From NCBI GenBank assembly GCA_008933995.1, contig WARS01000032.1, positions 3,675,001-3,739,000 of the forward strand: DNA of 64,000 nucleotides. Direction: 5' to 3'. The translations under genes and the position numbers were made by a program. The notes below the pieces were generated by a model, which worked only from the letters and a program-made list of their open reading frames with translations, was not told the origin of the DNA and searched no databases. How positions within the stretch are numbered: position 1 is the first letter of the stretch; every line of letters starts with the position of its first letter. Positions 1-20,507 of this stretch are shown here, piece by piece. The stretch comes from Datnioides undecimradiatus. Taxonomy: Eukaryota > Chordata > Actinopteri > Lobotiformes > Datnioididae.

Positions 1-72
1 CACTGTAACCATGGGGCTTTGAATTACTTGTTCCTTTTGTCACATTACGGACAAGTTGTTTTTGTTGTGTAG

Positions 73-1291
<1,219 letters not shown>

Positions 1292-4200
1292 GAGGTGAAC
1301 TGACCTGGTGGAAAACGACAAATAAACAAACAAAAAATACAATCTGAAATCTCCACTGACCATCATCCTCTAATAAACATAGAACCATTACACATACAAC
1401 CATTTAAATAATCTTCTATATGAAATCCAACCTAAACGTCACCTGATCGCTCATCCTGAAACCCAACAACACTGTCCTTTTCTCTGTTTTTTGCAGTCGC
1501 CACCTGAAAAACCCTGCATGGCGTGCTCCCTCCTGACCTTTAGATGAAACATAAGACAAACTAACCACCCAGCCCTGTTATTTTACTTACTTGTGCTGGG
1601 CATTGGGGCTACTTTTGTAGATGTAGAGATCTGTCATCTGTAAGGCTACCAGTTCCCTGTACAGAGTTAGTGTGTGGTCAGTCCCTGCTACATTCATAAA
1701 AACTGAAAATAAGTTCCCACTTTTAAATCTGCCACTCATGTATTTATCATGTAAAAAAATAACAACAACGCCATCCGGTGTGAGGGGGTGGAATAAAAAC
1801 ATCAAGCTGGATGTTTCTCTGTGTAAGTGCAGGGATGACAGCTCAACATGCATCCATCATATACTGTACATTACCTCAGTTTGGATTGGCTTGGTGCTCT
1901 ACAGCATAGAGTATTTGTTTCGCCACAGAGGTCTCAAAAAGCAAACAGATGAGTCATTTTAACACTGAAGTAGCATGAGGGATTTGTTAAGACAAAAGGG
2001 TAAGTTGTTGTTGTCACTGTGTCATTTCTTTTTTAACTGGTTCCATGAAAATATTAAATTTGTCAGCTACATGAAGTCAAAATAATCCATTATTGGGAGA
2101 GAAAAATCATGTCCTTGTCTCATTCTTGGTATATGCTTTTTTGTTTTATACATAATTCCTTGTGTGTAGAACCATAAACATTATTTATTGTTGCTATTGT
2201 TATTTATTTGTGACAGGACCACTGACCAGTTTTGTTGCATTGCACTTTATTGTCTTTATTGAGTTAATGTATTGTATCATTTACTCAGTTGTTTTAACCA
2301 AAGCGTGCTTTTCTATGTTTATATCATTTCTAATAATTGTGCAGTTGTGTTAGCAGACATTTAGGATGTAAGTAATGCAGCATTTTGGGAAATACATACA
2401 TTCACTCTCTTGCCAAGAGTTATATGAGAGGATTGATACTATCTCTGTGGTCTGAACGGTAAATATGAAGCTACAGCAAGCAACCAGTTAGCTTAGCTTA
2501 ACATGAAGCCTGGAAAAACAGGAATAAAGAGCTATTGTAGCATAGCTCTACGTAAAAGGAACAAAATCTGTTACCAGCACCTCGAAACCTCACTAAAAAC
2601 ACATCTTGTCTGTTTGATCCAAATGAGATATAACTTTATGCTTCATAAGCTATTGTCACAAATTCTTTGTGTAGTATCAAATACTGATACTTTTTTTCCC
2701 TCCCCTGGGGGACATTGGTTATATTTGTAACCTCCACATGTAAGTTTTGGCCAGAATGTGAATAAACTCATTTCCCAAATGTTGAGTTATTTCTTTAAAC
2801 AAATCAGTTTAACTAAATTGACCTAAGATGTTTTTCATGATGATTTACACAAAGTGGACAATTGTTCTGTTCAGGAGTAGATTTACTTTAATGAAATAAG
2901 CACTTATTCTGTCTGTTAAGGGTCAGCAGAGTTTCTTGATTTAATGATTTTACTATTTAAGTCTCGTCTAGTAGCTAAATGGCAAGTTGTAATTGACCAT
3001 GGACCTGTAATCTGTTGAAGGCGGTTGCTTTGAGTGGGCAAGAGCGTTGTCCATGCACCAGATAGTGCCTCCCTTTCTCCACCTGTCTTTCTTCTTTCCC
3101 TCCTTCATTGTCTCACATCAACACCGAAGTTACTTACATGTGTCCAAGACTAAGCTTTTATGTAGAGTAAAAATAAATGCTATGGATCTTTTTTTAACAT
3201 ATTGACGATCTATGTTCAATTTGGAGAGTGAATATTATCAATAGGATGTTGGTATAGCCTGTAACAGTACAGTACACCATATATCTCATTATCATTCACT
3301 GTAAATGTTACATTTAAAAGCAATCCCTCCTCTTAGCTTTTGTACTGTAGCTGCTAGATATTTGACCGCCTGATGCTTGTGTCAGAGACCAGTACAGTAT
3401 GATTAGCTTGGTGTTTCTATGACTTTTATGTCCAGGGATGGTTTCTAGTTGCGTTTACCTGCTGTTTGTTATTTTGCACTATGCCAAGATGACCCAGAGT
3501 GTCGGTTTTGAATAAAAATATGCCTTTGCTATAAGGAATGTTTAAGGTGGACATTTAAAACAACGTTGTCTGTATTCTTTTTGGACATTTCTATCAAAGA
3601 CGTGGTCAGCCAACCACTTTGTCTTTTCCATTTTCCTTTTTTTCATGTCTGACTGGTTATAATCAGCTTTTTGTCAAACATGACTGATGATCAGTCCACA
3701 GAAAGTATTTAGGACTCTGCACGCCACAGGCCAAACAACCTGTTGAGCAAATGCAGCTTGATACTTTTGATAAATGGACTGTATTTTACATTTGACTGAA
3801 GATTTTATGTTATATGTAGTTTCAGGGCTTTTTTGGAAGATTTTCCGGGTTACCTGTGAAGAATTTGATGGGTTTACATATTTTATTTCTGAACATTTTG
3901 GGTCATCTTGGTATAATCAACTTTATTTGTTTTGTAAAAAGCCAAAAGATATATACTTTGTGTTGTCTGCTTGAACAGATTTAAAATTTTATTTATAAAG
4001 TTTAAAAGGATGGATTATGTTCCTAAAATACATTGCACTCATGCACAAAGCATCTTTATTTACTATGATTTTATATGATGATGTTTTAAGAATGTAGAGA
4101 AAATACTGGTTTGTGTTTCAAAAATTATTGCAGCCCTGTCCTGAGGGGAGGAAAGATTAGATTTGCAAACTGTGCCCTTTTTGCTTCAGCAATCACCAAC

Positions 4201-4990
4201 ACTGCTGCACCAAACTGCATTGATTTTTTTTTCTTTTTTACCTTAAAACTGGCAGATGACTTGCAATGCTTCCAGCCCTAATAGTTCAAGGGTATCATGT
4301 TTAAAAAAACATTTTGTGAGACAGTTTTAGTGCGATGGCCAATAATTGTTAAAAGTTAAATGAGTTTATTATTTTATATTTGGCCGCTTTTTAACTGTCA
4401 CAGCTCTGGATCAAAGCATGCAGGTCCACTTTCCGCTGAACTCTGTCCCTCTCTCCTGCCTTACCGCTTGCTAATGACAACAGCCACCCCCCCCCCCCCA
4501 AAGTGCTGCTTGTAAAGTATTGTCATTCATGATCCTTGTAATGACTAACTGGAAACCTTCCTCTTGGCTCTGTCTTGTATATAAATGGAGATTTTCTGTG
4601 TTGGGTCTCATCACACAGATGATATTAACTCTCTCTTCCTCTGTATACCATGATGAATAAGAATAACTGGCCTGCTGCTTCGTCAAGTGCTGCCTCAGAG
4701 CGAAGAGGGCTGATCAGGGATCAGTTTTGCACATTTCAGTTCAGTGTGGGTAAGGTGGTCTTAATGGACCTGTTCGATGGTCCCAGTTCTGCTCTTTTGC
4801 TCTGGGCTGCTTGACAGAAACAGGGACAGGTCCAACCTGTGATGAAGTCTTAATCTCAGTGCTCACGTTTATCTTTTTGGGTGTTCTGGAGTTCTTTCTC
4901 ATGTCTGTGGACACGTAACAAAAGTTGTCAAGAAAAAATAAGGCGAATAAATAAATGAGTGTTGAAACTTATGCAACACCTCAGTGTGAA
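1292..4990 (+). other. Probable long 3'UTR of kif1a plus downstream sequence
   Basis: No convincing coding exon. AATAAA hexamers occur at 1321, 1372, 2761, 3511 and 4946, so several 3' ends are possible; the cluster near 4940-4955 could be the distal poly(A) site of a long UTR, as is common for neuronal kinesin mRNAs (inference). A poly-C run sits at about 4487-4499, and a dispersed repeat copy at 2379-2785. The transcript end is not fixed by the sequence alone. Confidence 0.4.
2379..2785. repeat. Dispersed fold-back (MITE-like) repeat, copy 1
   Basis: The left end reads TTTTGGGAAATACATACATT and the right end carries the inverted complement (CATTTCCCAAATG). Inside are TAAATATGAAGCTACAGCA and GTTAGCTTAGCTTA, followed by a CTGGAAAAACAGG motif. 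The same ordered motifs recur at about 10498, 21285, 30395 and 38355, which marks a non-coding interspersed family with inverted ends. Its formal class is not assigned. Confidence 0.6.
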
Positions 4991-7900
4991 GTGATTTATT
5001 GTTACCTCTGTCACTTTTTGCCCACAGTGGTCATTACGGTTTGTTCAGTTTGTTCACAGGAAACCTCATAACATTTTAGATGGATGTGTAGATGTTTACA
5101 TTTCTGTGTTTCTGCGTCAAGTTTGCAGCACTACTGCGCACAGTTTCAATCGTCTTGTAGGACCTCTGTTTAATATATTGTCCCAGTGATTCACCACACT
5201 GCTGATATACCTTGAAATCCACAAAAGAAGCCAAGATATGAAAATACAGTAATGGCTGTAAATGTATTGGTCACATTTCCCTTGTCTTATTAAACTGTTA
5301 AACTGCATGTGCACCTACCTTTGTTCCTCTCTTTCAATGAGACAACATGATGGTCCATAAGCAACTCTTACATTAACATGGCATCAGATATAAATAAGAT
5401 ATCATCGTGCTAGAAATGCTGAAACCAAACCCCTCAGTAACATAAGTAAATCTGTAGTCTCATGGTCAATTCTGATAATGATGGTGATTGGCTGTACTTT
5501 GTTTAATCTGTAAAGCATGTTAAGTGTTTTTAGTGGGTGTGTGGACCATGTAGACTGGCTACTGCACTCACACAGAAGAGTCACCGGCATTCCCTCCATC
5601 TTCTAAGATCCTATTTTAAGATGGATGGAAGGTTAAGTCAACTTTCAAGTCAAATTGTGTTTTTTGATTGTCACTGCTCATAAATGTATGCATCTAACTA
5701 GATAACAATGTGCTTTTATATCCTGACAGATACCTGGAGGATATACATTGAATCTGTTCTCACTCGAGTTATTTTGTTGCATGCAGAGGCTGAGAAACGT
5801 GGTAATGTATACGAGCTGATGTGACTTTTGTGCAGCACATTAGATTTCTCACTTGACTCCATGGTAAATGCGGTAATGTCCATGGTAAATGCGTAAACGA
5901 AACTCTTTGCTCTGCCTTATAGACCAGTACCATCAGGTTTATCGCAGATAGAAAAAAAAACACATAACAAGACAGTGTTCTTGCTGACACAGCATCCTAT
6001 TAAATGGATAACATGACTCATAATGTTCTCCTCCTCCTGTTGCATAACAGTTTGTACTTTTGCTTGGGGTGAACACATGTGCTCATCTGTGTGAGACTGT
6101 TCTTCGGCGTTTGTGCAGCCTTCCATTATTGATTATGCACTCACCATGTGCTCAGCTGCAGCAAGGCCAGTCTGACTAATCCCATAATAACAGAGGCAGA
6201 AATACTGGGCTCAACACAAAGGCCTTGGACTGAGTGAGGGGCAGCTGCCTCCCATCAGGCACTGAGGTTACAGCACACCACTGATGAGCAATAAGTTTGG
6301 TAAGATGACTGATGGTCTTTTCCATGTAGTGAATGTTAAATATTTAACCATGTGTTATGTTTGTGTTCCTGTATCTCAATTTATCTTGCCCTTAATATGT
6401 TTGTACTGTAGGTGCACAGTTATGCAGCAACCCAAACACACCTCTAATAGAGTTTGAAGACAGCACCTGGTCTTTTATGTCTGTGGAAGCAGCTATTAGA
6501 CAAAAAAAAAAGATCATGATTATAAAACAAAGCAAAAATAGTAAGACACCATAAACAAGAGTTAATCTATTTTTTTTTTAATTAATAAAGTAATGAGTAG
6601 AAAAAGCATAGACTGTCATATTTGTTGGAGTGTGACACATATGAGGAATAAACATACGAAGAAACAAACAAAAGTGTCACTTGACAAACGTGAAAATAAG
6701 CTACTAACCATAGACATACTGTATTTATGCTCTGTATTTTACAGCCATTGAGGTAAAAACAGTCAAAACACAGTAAAATTAGACAGAAGTACAGTTAGCC
6801 CAACAAAAATTTGCCTAAATGACCAGTTCCATATGAAATTTACAGTTAGCATAACTGAGAATGCATTTGCAACACGAGCTGTTTGGTGGATGTAACAACA
6901 AGTAGCTTAACTGCACCTGTGCCAGTAGTTGCTAAAATAAAACACGTGTTTAACTGCAGCCGACTGCTGGTGGCAAAATAATTCAATATAATTAAATTAC
7001 AAGATCTTTTGTTCCCCTAAACTCAGATCTCTGCACCAGAAGAGGCCAATAACTCATGCTATAGGAGAGTCAAGCAGCCGTGGATGTACTATGACAGTAA
7101 TCTCATGTCATAAGCGTGAGCAGACTAACACACACGTGAACTCGTGAGGAGGTGTTCAAGCACAAGCACACAGACCTGTCTCACCAGCCTATAGTATGTT
7201 GTCTCCTACATACATTCACAGAGCTATTGTTCTATACTTCTAGGTGCCGGTCACCCTATCCCACTTCTTTAATTATGCACACTAAGAAGGCCCCCATCTG
7301 AGGTTTGCATCCCAGTGATGCAGCTCCTTGGTCTTACTGTGTATTGGCTGCTTCAGAGTAATGAGGCAGCAGCTGCTGGACTTTCTTTTTCATTATTTCT
7401 CCTTTTCCATTATTGTCACTTCTTCACTTCTGTCATTTTTTGAACATTCCAAACATTCATCCACTGTGACATTGTTAATGATTCGACAGTGTCTGGACCA
7501 CTTTGTAAGTACTGCATGTATTTCTGTTTTTGGACAGTGAGGAGATGTGTACAAGATCTAATGATGTAAGTTTTAATGGCAAATTAGGACATTCAGAAAA
7601 TAATAGTGAAATGTTAATCTATTTGCATAGAGGTAACATTAATCTTCATTGTTGACAACAGATTTTGTAATCTGCATTGCACTGGTAATATTGTAAGTTT
7701 ACCTTTCTGTTAAAGGAAAAGCCTGATAGAGAAAAAGTAAAATCCCTTTTTCAATCAAGAATGTTCTGGCTAAGCTGGACAGCAATAACAATGACTTACA
7801 GACAAACAACACAAGACAAATGAAACTATATTCTTGTGTCAAGTGTACTGCAAAGTTTTACCAGAAATAGGTGGGATGAAAACATTAGATAAATGCAATA

Positions 7901-8450
7901 AATACAATGTATCACACAAATAAAAAGTCACATATGTTTCCAGCCTTTCCCGGTCACTGATAGAAGGATGATAATAGATGTTTGTTGTGCATAAAGCATT
8001 TACAAAGCTGCTGTAAGCAAACTATACAACTTCCTAGAGTGCGGTATGCCTTTAATTGAAATAAACAATGTGACCGGCCGTGTAGTATTAAGGCTATTGT
8101 GTGGCATGGAGCTTGTGAATCAGTAAGGTTACCTGAAGCAGGATATCATGTCTCTCCAAACTCCAACACACTTTCTCCTGCACTCTGTGTGGGCTACGCT
8201 ACTTTCACTCATCAGGGTCCTGTTTCACCACTTCTTCTTGTTCAAGCTACTACAAGCTGACGCCTCTGTTCTTTACATTCTGTGTATGCGTGCGTGCACA
8301 TGCATGAACGGCATCAAGTGGGTCTCAGTCTCTTTAAAGATTACTTTGAAAATTTTAAGCTGTGAGCTGTGAGCTCCTCTGTGTCATGTTTCTCCCCACT
8401 CATTTATTTTTCTTATTTGTATATTCTTGTAACTCTTGTTAAATTTTCAG
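4991..8450. other. Intergenic region between kif1a and espnl
   Basis: No exon could be supported on either strand. The espin-like gene downstream should, in full-length family members, be preceded by ankyrin-repeat exons, so this stretch was read for ankyrin signatures (TPLHxAA-like); none was seen. The open frames are short, low-complexity and without family resemblance. A near-tandem GTCCATGGTAAATGCG duplication lies at about 5860-5893. Confidence 0.5.
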
Positions 8451-8485
8451 AAAGAGGAACTCCTGCCCCAAACTCCCACCTGTAA

Positions 8486-11400
8486 ATGAGCAAAGCCAAC
8501 ATGGAGAACAACAAGGTGACCAATCATCAGTTCAGGGACTGATAAAACAGTAGACTTTAAATAGTTTCACACAGTTGTAACAAATAACATTTTAATATTA
8601 CCAGTTAAACCTCTCTTCCTGTTACAGCAGGTACAAAATATTCTATGCAGGTCTCACATTTATTCAGCAGCCAATTTATTTCTATTAGAGCATGATAGAA
8701 ATACATCATACAATACAGTTACCTACTAAACTGAATGCACACTGTAAAGTCCTAAACATCATACCAGGAAATGCAAATCAAAAAACATCAGCATCTTATT
8801 AAAAGATCTTTGCACATACTTTACAGGATAAGCAGGAAATATGTTCATCTGTCCCTTTAAGCATGGCTCACCCCTGCTGTCGATATGTGTGTGTGTGTCC
8901 TCAGCAGCCAGTGAAGGAGGTGCTCCCCCTGCCTCGCCACCCTTCTCCACTTCCTGTGACCTCTTCCTCTCTGACCCCTGCTGCCTCCTCAAAGAAACAC
9001 ACCCCGGGCTCTATCCAGCATGTACAGGTGGCCTCCTCAGGTGATTAACAAAGACCACGTGTCTGCATTTAATTATGTAAATTAACATATTTCTCATGAA
9101 TGTGACTTACTATTTACTGATGGCAAACATAAATGCCACTAAAAGTAAACTAAAACCAACCCAAACATTACAAAAACATATATTGACATATAACTGGTAC
9201 TTTTTGCTTTTAAAAAAAATAAATAATTTTTTAAACTTGTTTGACTTGACTTGTTTTTCCTTACAGTGGTGACATCTTTCAACCACTTGAAGCCTCCAGA
9301 GAGGGATCTCACTCTAATGTCCCACATGAAGTCTGTTAAGTCTCTGAGGCACGCAGGCTTCACTGCGGTCTTCACTGGACAAACAGTGAGTGAGCTAGCA
9401 CTGCTATAGACATAAATATGAACCTGGTATATAGGCGCAAAAAAATAACATAAAAGACTAATAATGGCTAATATTGTTTTCAGGATAAATGGAAAATAAA
9501 ATGATTAAAAAGGTGTAGCTGTAGGTAGGTGTGTATAGAAAGTGGGCTGCTTGTGGATATGTTATATGCATAAACAGGCTCCATGCACACCATTTGTCAA
9601 ATTGACTTGTAAAGATTGTTTAGCTATCATTGTTTTAGGGAGGGGTGAAGCAAATTATTAATTAAGCCTCTGATCATTTTGCGGCTGAGTGGAGCTGTGC
9701 TAGGAACGCTGTGAGGTCGCGAAATGACAACGCATGTGTGGATGGACTATGGGAGTTTAGCGCCTGCATTAATATACATTTAGTGTCCATACACAACATA
9801 TGAAGAGCATTAGAAAATACACCTTTGCTATGTTTTTATTATATTTGTGATGATTTATGATACCAATCTTATTCTTTCAAATCTGGGTCCAGAATTTAGC
9901 AGAAGCAATCTGATTATCTGATTAACTGACAGAAGCTTGACAGTGAGGAGTTGTTGGAGGAGGTACCTATTGTCGATGTGATCCTGGCTGACATTGACTC
10001 CCTGGTGCCCACTCATGATGAAGCTGGCCGCCCCATAGCTGAGTGGAAACGACAGGTGATGGTGCGACAGCTGCAGGTCAGGCTGCAGGATGAGGAGGAA
10101 CAGAGGAGACAGGTGCTCATCTGTGCTATTGTGTTGCATGTGGTAGGTGTGAGTCTGCAGTGCAATATGTAAGTGCAAGACAGTGTGCAGGCCCAGGGGG
10201 AAAGACCGTATTCAAAGTTGCTGATCTTGAAGGAATAATTTCACAAAGAAAAAACTCTGATGCTGGCAAAGATATGAACACAGGCAAAATTTATTTGCAC
10301 AACAAAATGACATGTTAAGTACAAGATGCACTAACTTTCCACAAAAAGATATTACTCAAACCCAAAGTATGAAAAAAACACAAAGGAGGGAAGAGAGCAC
10401 TTGAGTCTGCATGCAAACACTTTTGCACAATAGGATGAAATGAGAAACGTGAGGAAAAAAAAGGCATTTTAGCCCAATCAGAAGAATACAGTAATTTGAT
10501 ATTTTAGGAAATACATTTTATTTGTTTTCTTGCCAAAAATGAGATATCACTCTTGATTATGTCTGCTCAGTTTGAAGCTTGGTTTAAATTGCCATTTAAC
10601 AGGAGTCATTGCTGGTTATGTACAGGACTATTTTTTGGCTTTGTGCGGTCATCTGCAACCTTATGATAACAACAAAACTCCAGGAAGTCAGTTGCCCAAA
10701 CAAGAAATAGTCCAACACAAAACCACCTGTAGTGCTGCACTGTGTCATCTCATCCAACACTTGTCTTATTTCCCCAAATTATTCCTTTAAAAAAAAAAAA
10801 ATCTTCTCATGATTATGTACTTAAATCTTGTCCCTCGAATAGGACATGACTAATGGCTTCACACCAGTGGATGGCTGGAAGTACTCACAAACCCACAACG
10901 CAGTCTTGGGCCCCTTTGGTGAGCTCCTAACAGAGGATGACCTGGTGTACCTACAGCAGCAGATTGAGACTGTTTCATTGCAGAAGCGATGCCAGGCTTA
11001 TGAAGTGGAGCTGACCAGGCTGACTGAGGAGCTGAGGTCAATTTTACCCGATCCAATTGTAAACATCTCCCTCAACAGAGAGGTCCTCCAGCAGATGGAC
11101 GCAGAGGGGGAAATGCAACTGACGTTGCCAGTGTGGTGCAGTCGTGTCTCAGAGATTGTGAAGAGCATGTCACTGCTGGTGGCTAATCTGACCCAAACCA
11201 CAGAAGATAGTGGTGAGAGGAGTACAGTGAAAGACATGATGGAGGAGATGAAAGGTTTGCAGGGGGTAAGAGATAACTTAGTCCAGGGATTGGTGCAACA
11301 GGGCCAAGGGACACTGGCAGCACATGGGGAGACCTCTAGTGGATGCAGGATTCCTCATATTGGAATGGCATCAGCTTTCAGCCATCGTCTGGAGACCAAC

Positions 11401-12450
11401 AGTTACAGCAGAGCACGGAGGGAAAGGGTAGCGAGGGAGATCCAGCAGTCTGGGGTGTCTGTCCGAGATCTCAGATCCAACTTTGAAGGTCAGATTGGTG
11501 GGATTTATCCATTTGCTGGGGTTGTGAAAGGAGGCCAGGTAGTGTTTGGAGCTTCGAGAGTAGAGAACCAAAATGCCAACACAGGCCTTGACCATGAGAT
11601 GAGCAACTGTGATCCTCCTAAAACACTTATACCAGTGATGGAGACGACCAGCTTAAGAAAAGAGCGAATAGTGGTGCTTTTCCTGAGCCACTGGAAGAAA
11701 TCTGCATATGCTATTTCAGTGAGAGCAGCAAGGCAGAGACAGGGACAGGAAGCGGTGTCAGGTAGAGTGATAGGAGCATTGCCCCCACAGAAAATCACCT
11801 CCATGTTTCAATTCTGCCAACGACGAGGTGCTGTAGACAGGATGCTAAACTCCTGGAGGAATAAACTAGAAGTCAAAGATGTGCAAACGCTGTGTTTATC
11901 CTCCTCGAAATCCTCACAAAATCCACCACAGCGAGAAACCTACTCACCGGAGCAATTCTTGCCAGATGTGGATGGTGTCGCAGTGACCCATGATAGCCTG
12001 ACCCTCGACCTCTTCATGCTGGGATACTTTCACATTTTAGAGCAGGAGCTGTCGCCTGACGAGAGGAAGATGAGGCACCTCCTCTGCTTTGAAGTCTTCG
12101 ACCATGTTGGCAGTTTTCCCTGGGAGACTGTAAGGGACTTCCACAAGGCTGTTTTGCAGGAGATCCGGGCTGGGAGGCGTCAGTGGAGCGACGGCTTCGA
12201 AGACATCAAAGTTCGCTTCTTTGGGGATGCAAGACCATGTCGTTGTCCGTCACCATCGCCATCATCATCTTTGTTGTTGTCAGATTCCAGATTAGTTCCC
12301 AAAGTTATAGTTCAAACCGCCACTCCGGATGAGTGCAGCAGTGATGCAGACTTCTCCCTTTTCAACAATGAAGACATTTGTAAATACATTGACCGCAGCT
12401 TTGCTTTCTGGAAAGAGAAGGAGGCAGAGCTGTTTGATTTTGAACAATAG
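8486..12450 (+). CDS. espnl: Espin-like protein (ESPNL), apparently without the ankyrin-repeat N-terminus
   Basis: Espin-like proteins are actin-binding partners of class III myosins in hair-cell stereocilia. Supported exons: 8905-9040, 9267-9385, 9933-10112 and a 1.6-kb last exon 10843-12450 (TAG), all in matching phase. They encode a proline/serine-rich stretch, a WH2-like actin-binding segment ([20 protein letters not shown], with [14 protein letters not shown]), the espin-family motif [20 protein letters not shown], and the ESPNL-type tail ([66 protein letters not shown]). A short first coding exon at 8486-8515 ([10 protein letters not shown], donor AAG|GTGACC) joins 8905 in phase 0 and would give about 690 aa, against roughly 1000 in mammals (from memory). 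That start is weak (0.35); the four downstream exons are strong. Confidence 0.82.
10498..10790. repeat. Dispersed fold-back repeat, copy 2 (in last espnl intron)
   Basis: Left end ATTTTAGGAAATACATTTTA and right end CTTATTTCCCCAAATTATT form degenerate inverted termini. The segment CAAGAAATAGTCCAACAC near 10700 matches GCCAAGAAATAGTCTAGCAC in the copy at 30395. It lies wholly in the intron before the long final espnl exon. Confidence 0.55.
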
Positions 12451-13132
12451 TATTATGGTTAATTTTGACATTTTTGCAGAAAATGATGATACCTGGGTGT
12501 GTTTATTTCAACCTGATGGGAGCTATTGAGAATGCATTTATTTAATTATTGCAAACTTTATTGACAATTTTAGTAAAGAAAAGTTAAAATTTTAGTGTAA
12601 TTTTATTGTAATTTTTTCTTTGACTGTGAAGGATGATATGAGTGACTGAAGTAAAGTAATCATTTGTTGAACTGCACTGCACACTGGGGACTTTAAAAAG
12701 AAAGAGCAGAGAGGATCTAGTAAAATAGCCACCTCGTTGCTTTATGGGAAGTGAAGAATCCACCATTTTACTTGACCTATAGAGAGTAAAAGTTAGGATT
12801 TCTCTGCCTTTGCTGCATCAATTTTGACCATTTTCCTTTCAATCCCCCTCCTCCCCCTCAAACCTGGTGAAAGTCCAGTATTAGATAACTGGGAGGTCCC
12901 TTTAAATCCTCACACAGTGACTGGTTTAGTAGTATAAAGAAAGCTATAGTTGGCTGGGTTTTAAATCATGTGGTGATGTGACTCTAACTTTAGAGTTGTA
13001 TAAATACTTTAAGCAGTGCTCAGCTCTTCTCCAACATTCCATCTTAAGGCTGTGATGTGTTTTATTGTTTCATCTCTTTAATGCCAAATGAAACTGCCTG
13101 AAAAGTTTAAGTATCAAAATGGGAGGAATAAA
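12451..13132 (+). other. espnl 3'UTR
   Basis: Non-coding sequence after the espnl TAG. An AATAAA hexamer at 13127-13132 is the best poly(A) signal before the rab6b promoter; the two genes are only about 1 kb apart, head to tail. Confidence 0.45.
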
Positions 13133-13160
13133 AGCCTAATGCACAAGTTACATAAGCCGT

Positions 13161-13201
13161 ACACCTGAGTAAATATACTCAGAGTAAATATACTCAGGTG
13201 T
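13161..13201. repeat. Compact inverted and direct repeat upstream of rab6b
   Basis: The 11-bp arms ACACCTGAGTA and TACTCAGGTGT are perfect inverted complements, and the centre holds two overlapping direct copies of GAGTAAATATACTCA. It lies about 240 bp before the rab6b start codon and about 85 bp before the NRF1-like site. It could be a dimeric factor site or a cruciform-prone sequence; no function is shown. Confidence 0.6.
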
Positions 13202-13284
13202 ACTCTGCTCATATCTGCGACATTACACACTTCTGCTTTGTTTCAGCTCCACCAGAGAGGTGACGGATTGAAATAGGTGAGGTC

Positions 13285-13294
13285 GCGCATGCGC
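13285..13294. promoter_or_regulatory. NRF1-like palindrome in rab6b promoter
   Basis: GCGCATGCGC matches the known NRF1 consensus (YGCGCAYGCGCR). It sits about 150 bp upstream of the rab6b ATG in a locally CpG-containing stretch (13260-13400) that contrasts with the AT-rich surroundings, consistent with a TATA-less promoter. Confidence 0.6.
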
Positions 13295-13416
13295 ACAGTG
13301 CCCTTAAATTGACAGGAGGATGCTGAGCTGCATTCCCATCATTCTGTGAGGAAAGGAGGATCCCCCTGCGCACCCACAACGGAGGAGACGCCGAGCGATA
13401 AGAACATATAAAATAA

Positions 13417-19551
<6,135 letters not shown>

Positions 19552-20507
19552 TGCAGAGCTGAAAACGGACAGCTCCCTTCACACCATAGGCTTGTTGTGT
19601 TGCTTACTACTGGTTAGCTTCCAGTTGACTTCTCTAATTGGATATAGGATGCGGGCCTTGTATCTGATTGGACAAATCAAATGTTATCTTTCAGTCTTGT
19701 TCAGTTGTAAAATATTGTATACTTTGTCAATATGTAAGTGACTGGAGGAGAAAAGGGAAGAAAAAACAAAAACAAATGTTGAAATGAAAACGAACAAAAA
19801 AAACAGTTTTGGAAAAATGAAAAAGGAGAAAAACGGGACAACCAATGGAATTCTTTTCGCTGTTATGTTTTGTATTTTTTATATATAAAAAGGGAAAGCA
19901 CCAAAAATGATGCCTAAACACAGAAGGAGAAATAATGTGGGGGGGCGGGGGGGTCGGCCATTTAGGAAAATGGCTGAACACGTCTGAATGTCTGCAGCAC
20001 GCATGCACGCTGATCTGATCTTTGACCTTTGACCTGCCCTCCAGGGTCTCTGCGCTCTGGAAGGAGGTCGACTATCTTAGAATGTTTTATAGCATCTCTC
20101 TATAGCATCTCATGACAAAATGTATCTCATTTGATATTCCCACAAGAGTCAACTTCCAGTAGGTTCACCTAACAGTAGCTGTGAAAATGTGGCACTCTAT
20201 CTCTCTATGGGTTTAACTTTTATAGAACAAACTGTACTGTGGTTAAAAAAAAAAGAAGTAATAAAAAGACAACTTACTATCACAACTCCCCTCCCTCCAA
20301 TCGCTCCTCTCCTCTTCTACCTCCCCTCTAAGCCTCTCTGCTGTCCTGTGTCCCCATCCCTCCATCCTGGTAATACACATATAACGATCCACTGTAATGC
20401 ACTGCACTGTATATAATAATGTAATATGTATGTTGTGAACGTCCCTCTGTAGAAGTGGTCCTTGTTCACCAGTATGAATAATGTAATAATGTTTAATGAT
20501 TAATAAA
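19552..20507 (+). other. rab6b 3'UTR with poly(A) signal
   Basis: Non-coding after the TAA. It includes an A-rich stretch (19750-19900) and a G run near 19937-19953. AATAAA at 20502-20507 is the most plausible cleavage signal. Confidence 0.5.

Noticed and set aside
8451-8515. Internal espnl exon read as [14 protein letters not shown]
   Set aside because: That frame ends in phase 1 and would force exon 8905-9040 into a frame that hits a stop in the next exon; only the ATG 8486 frame joins correctly.
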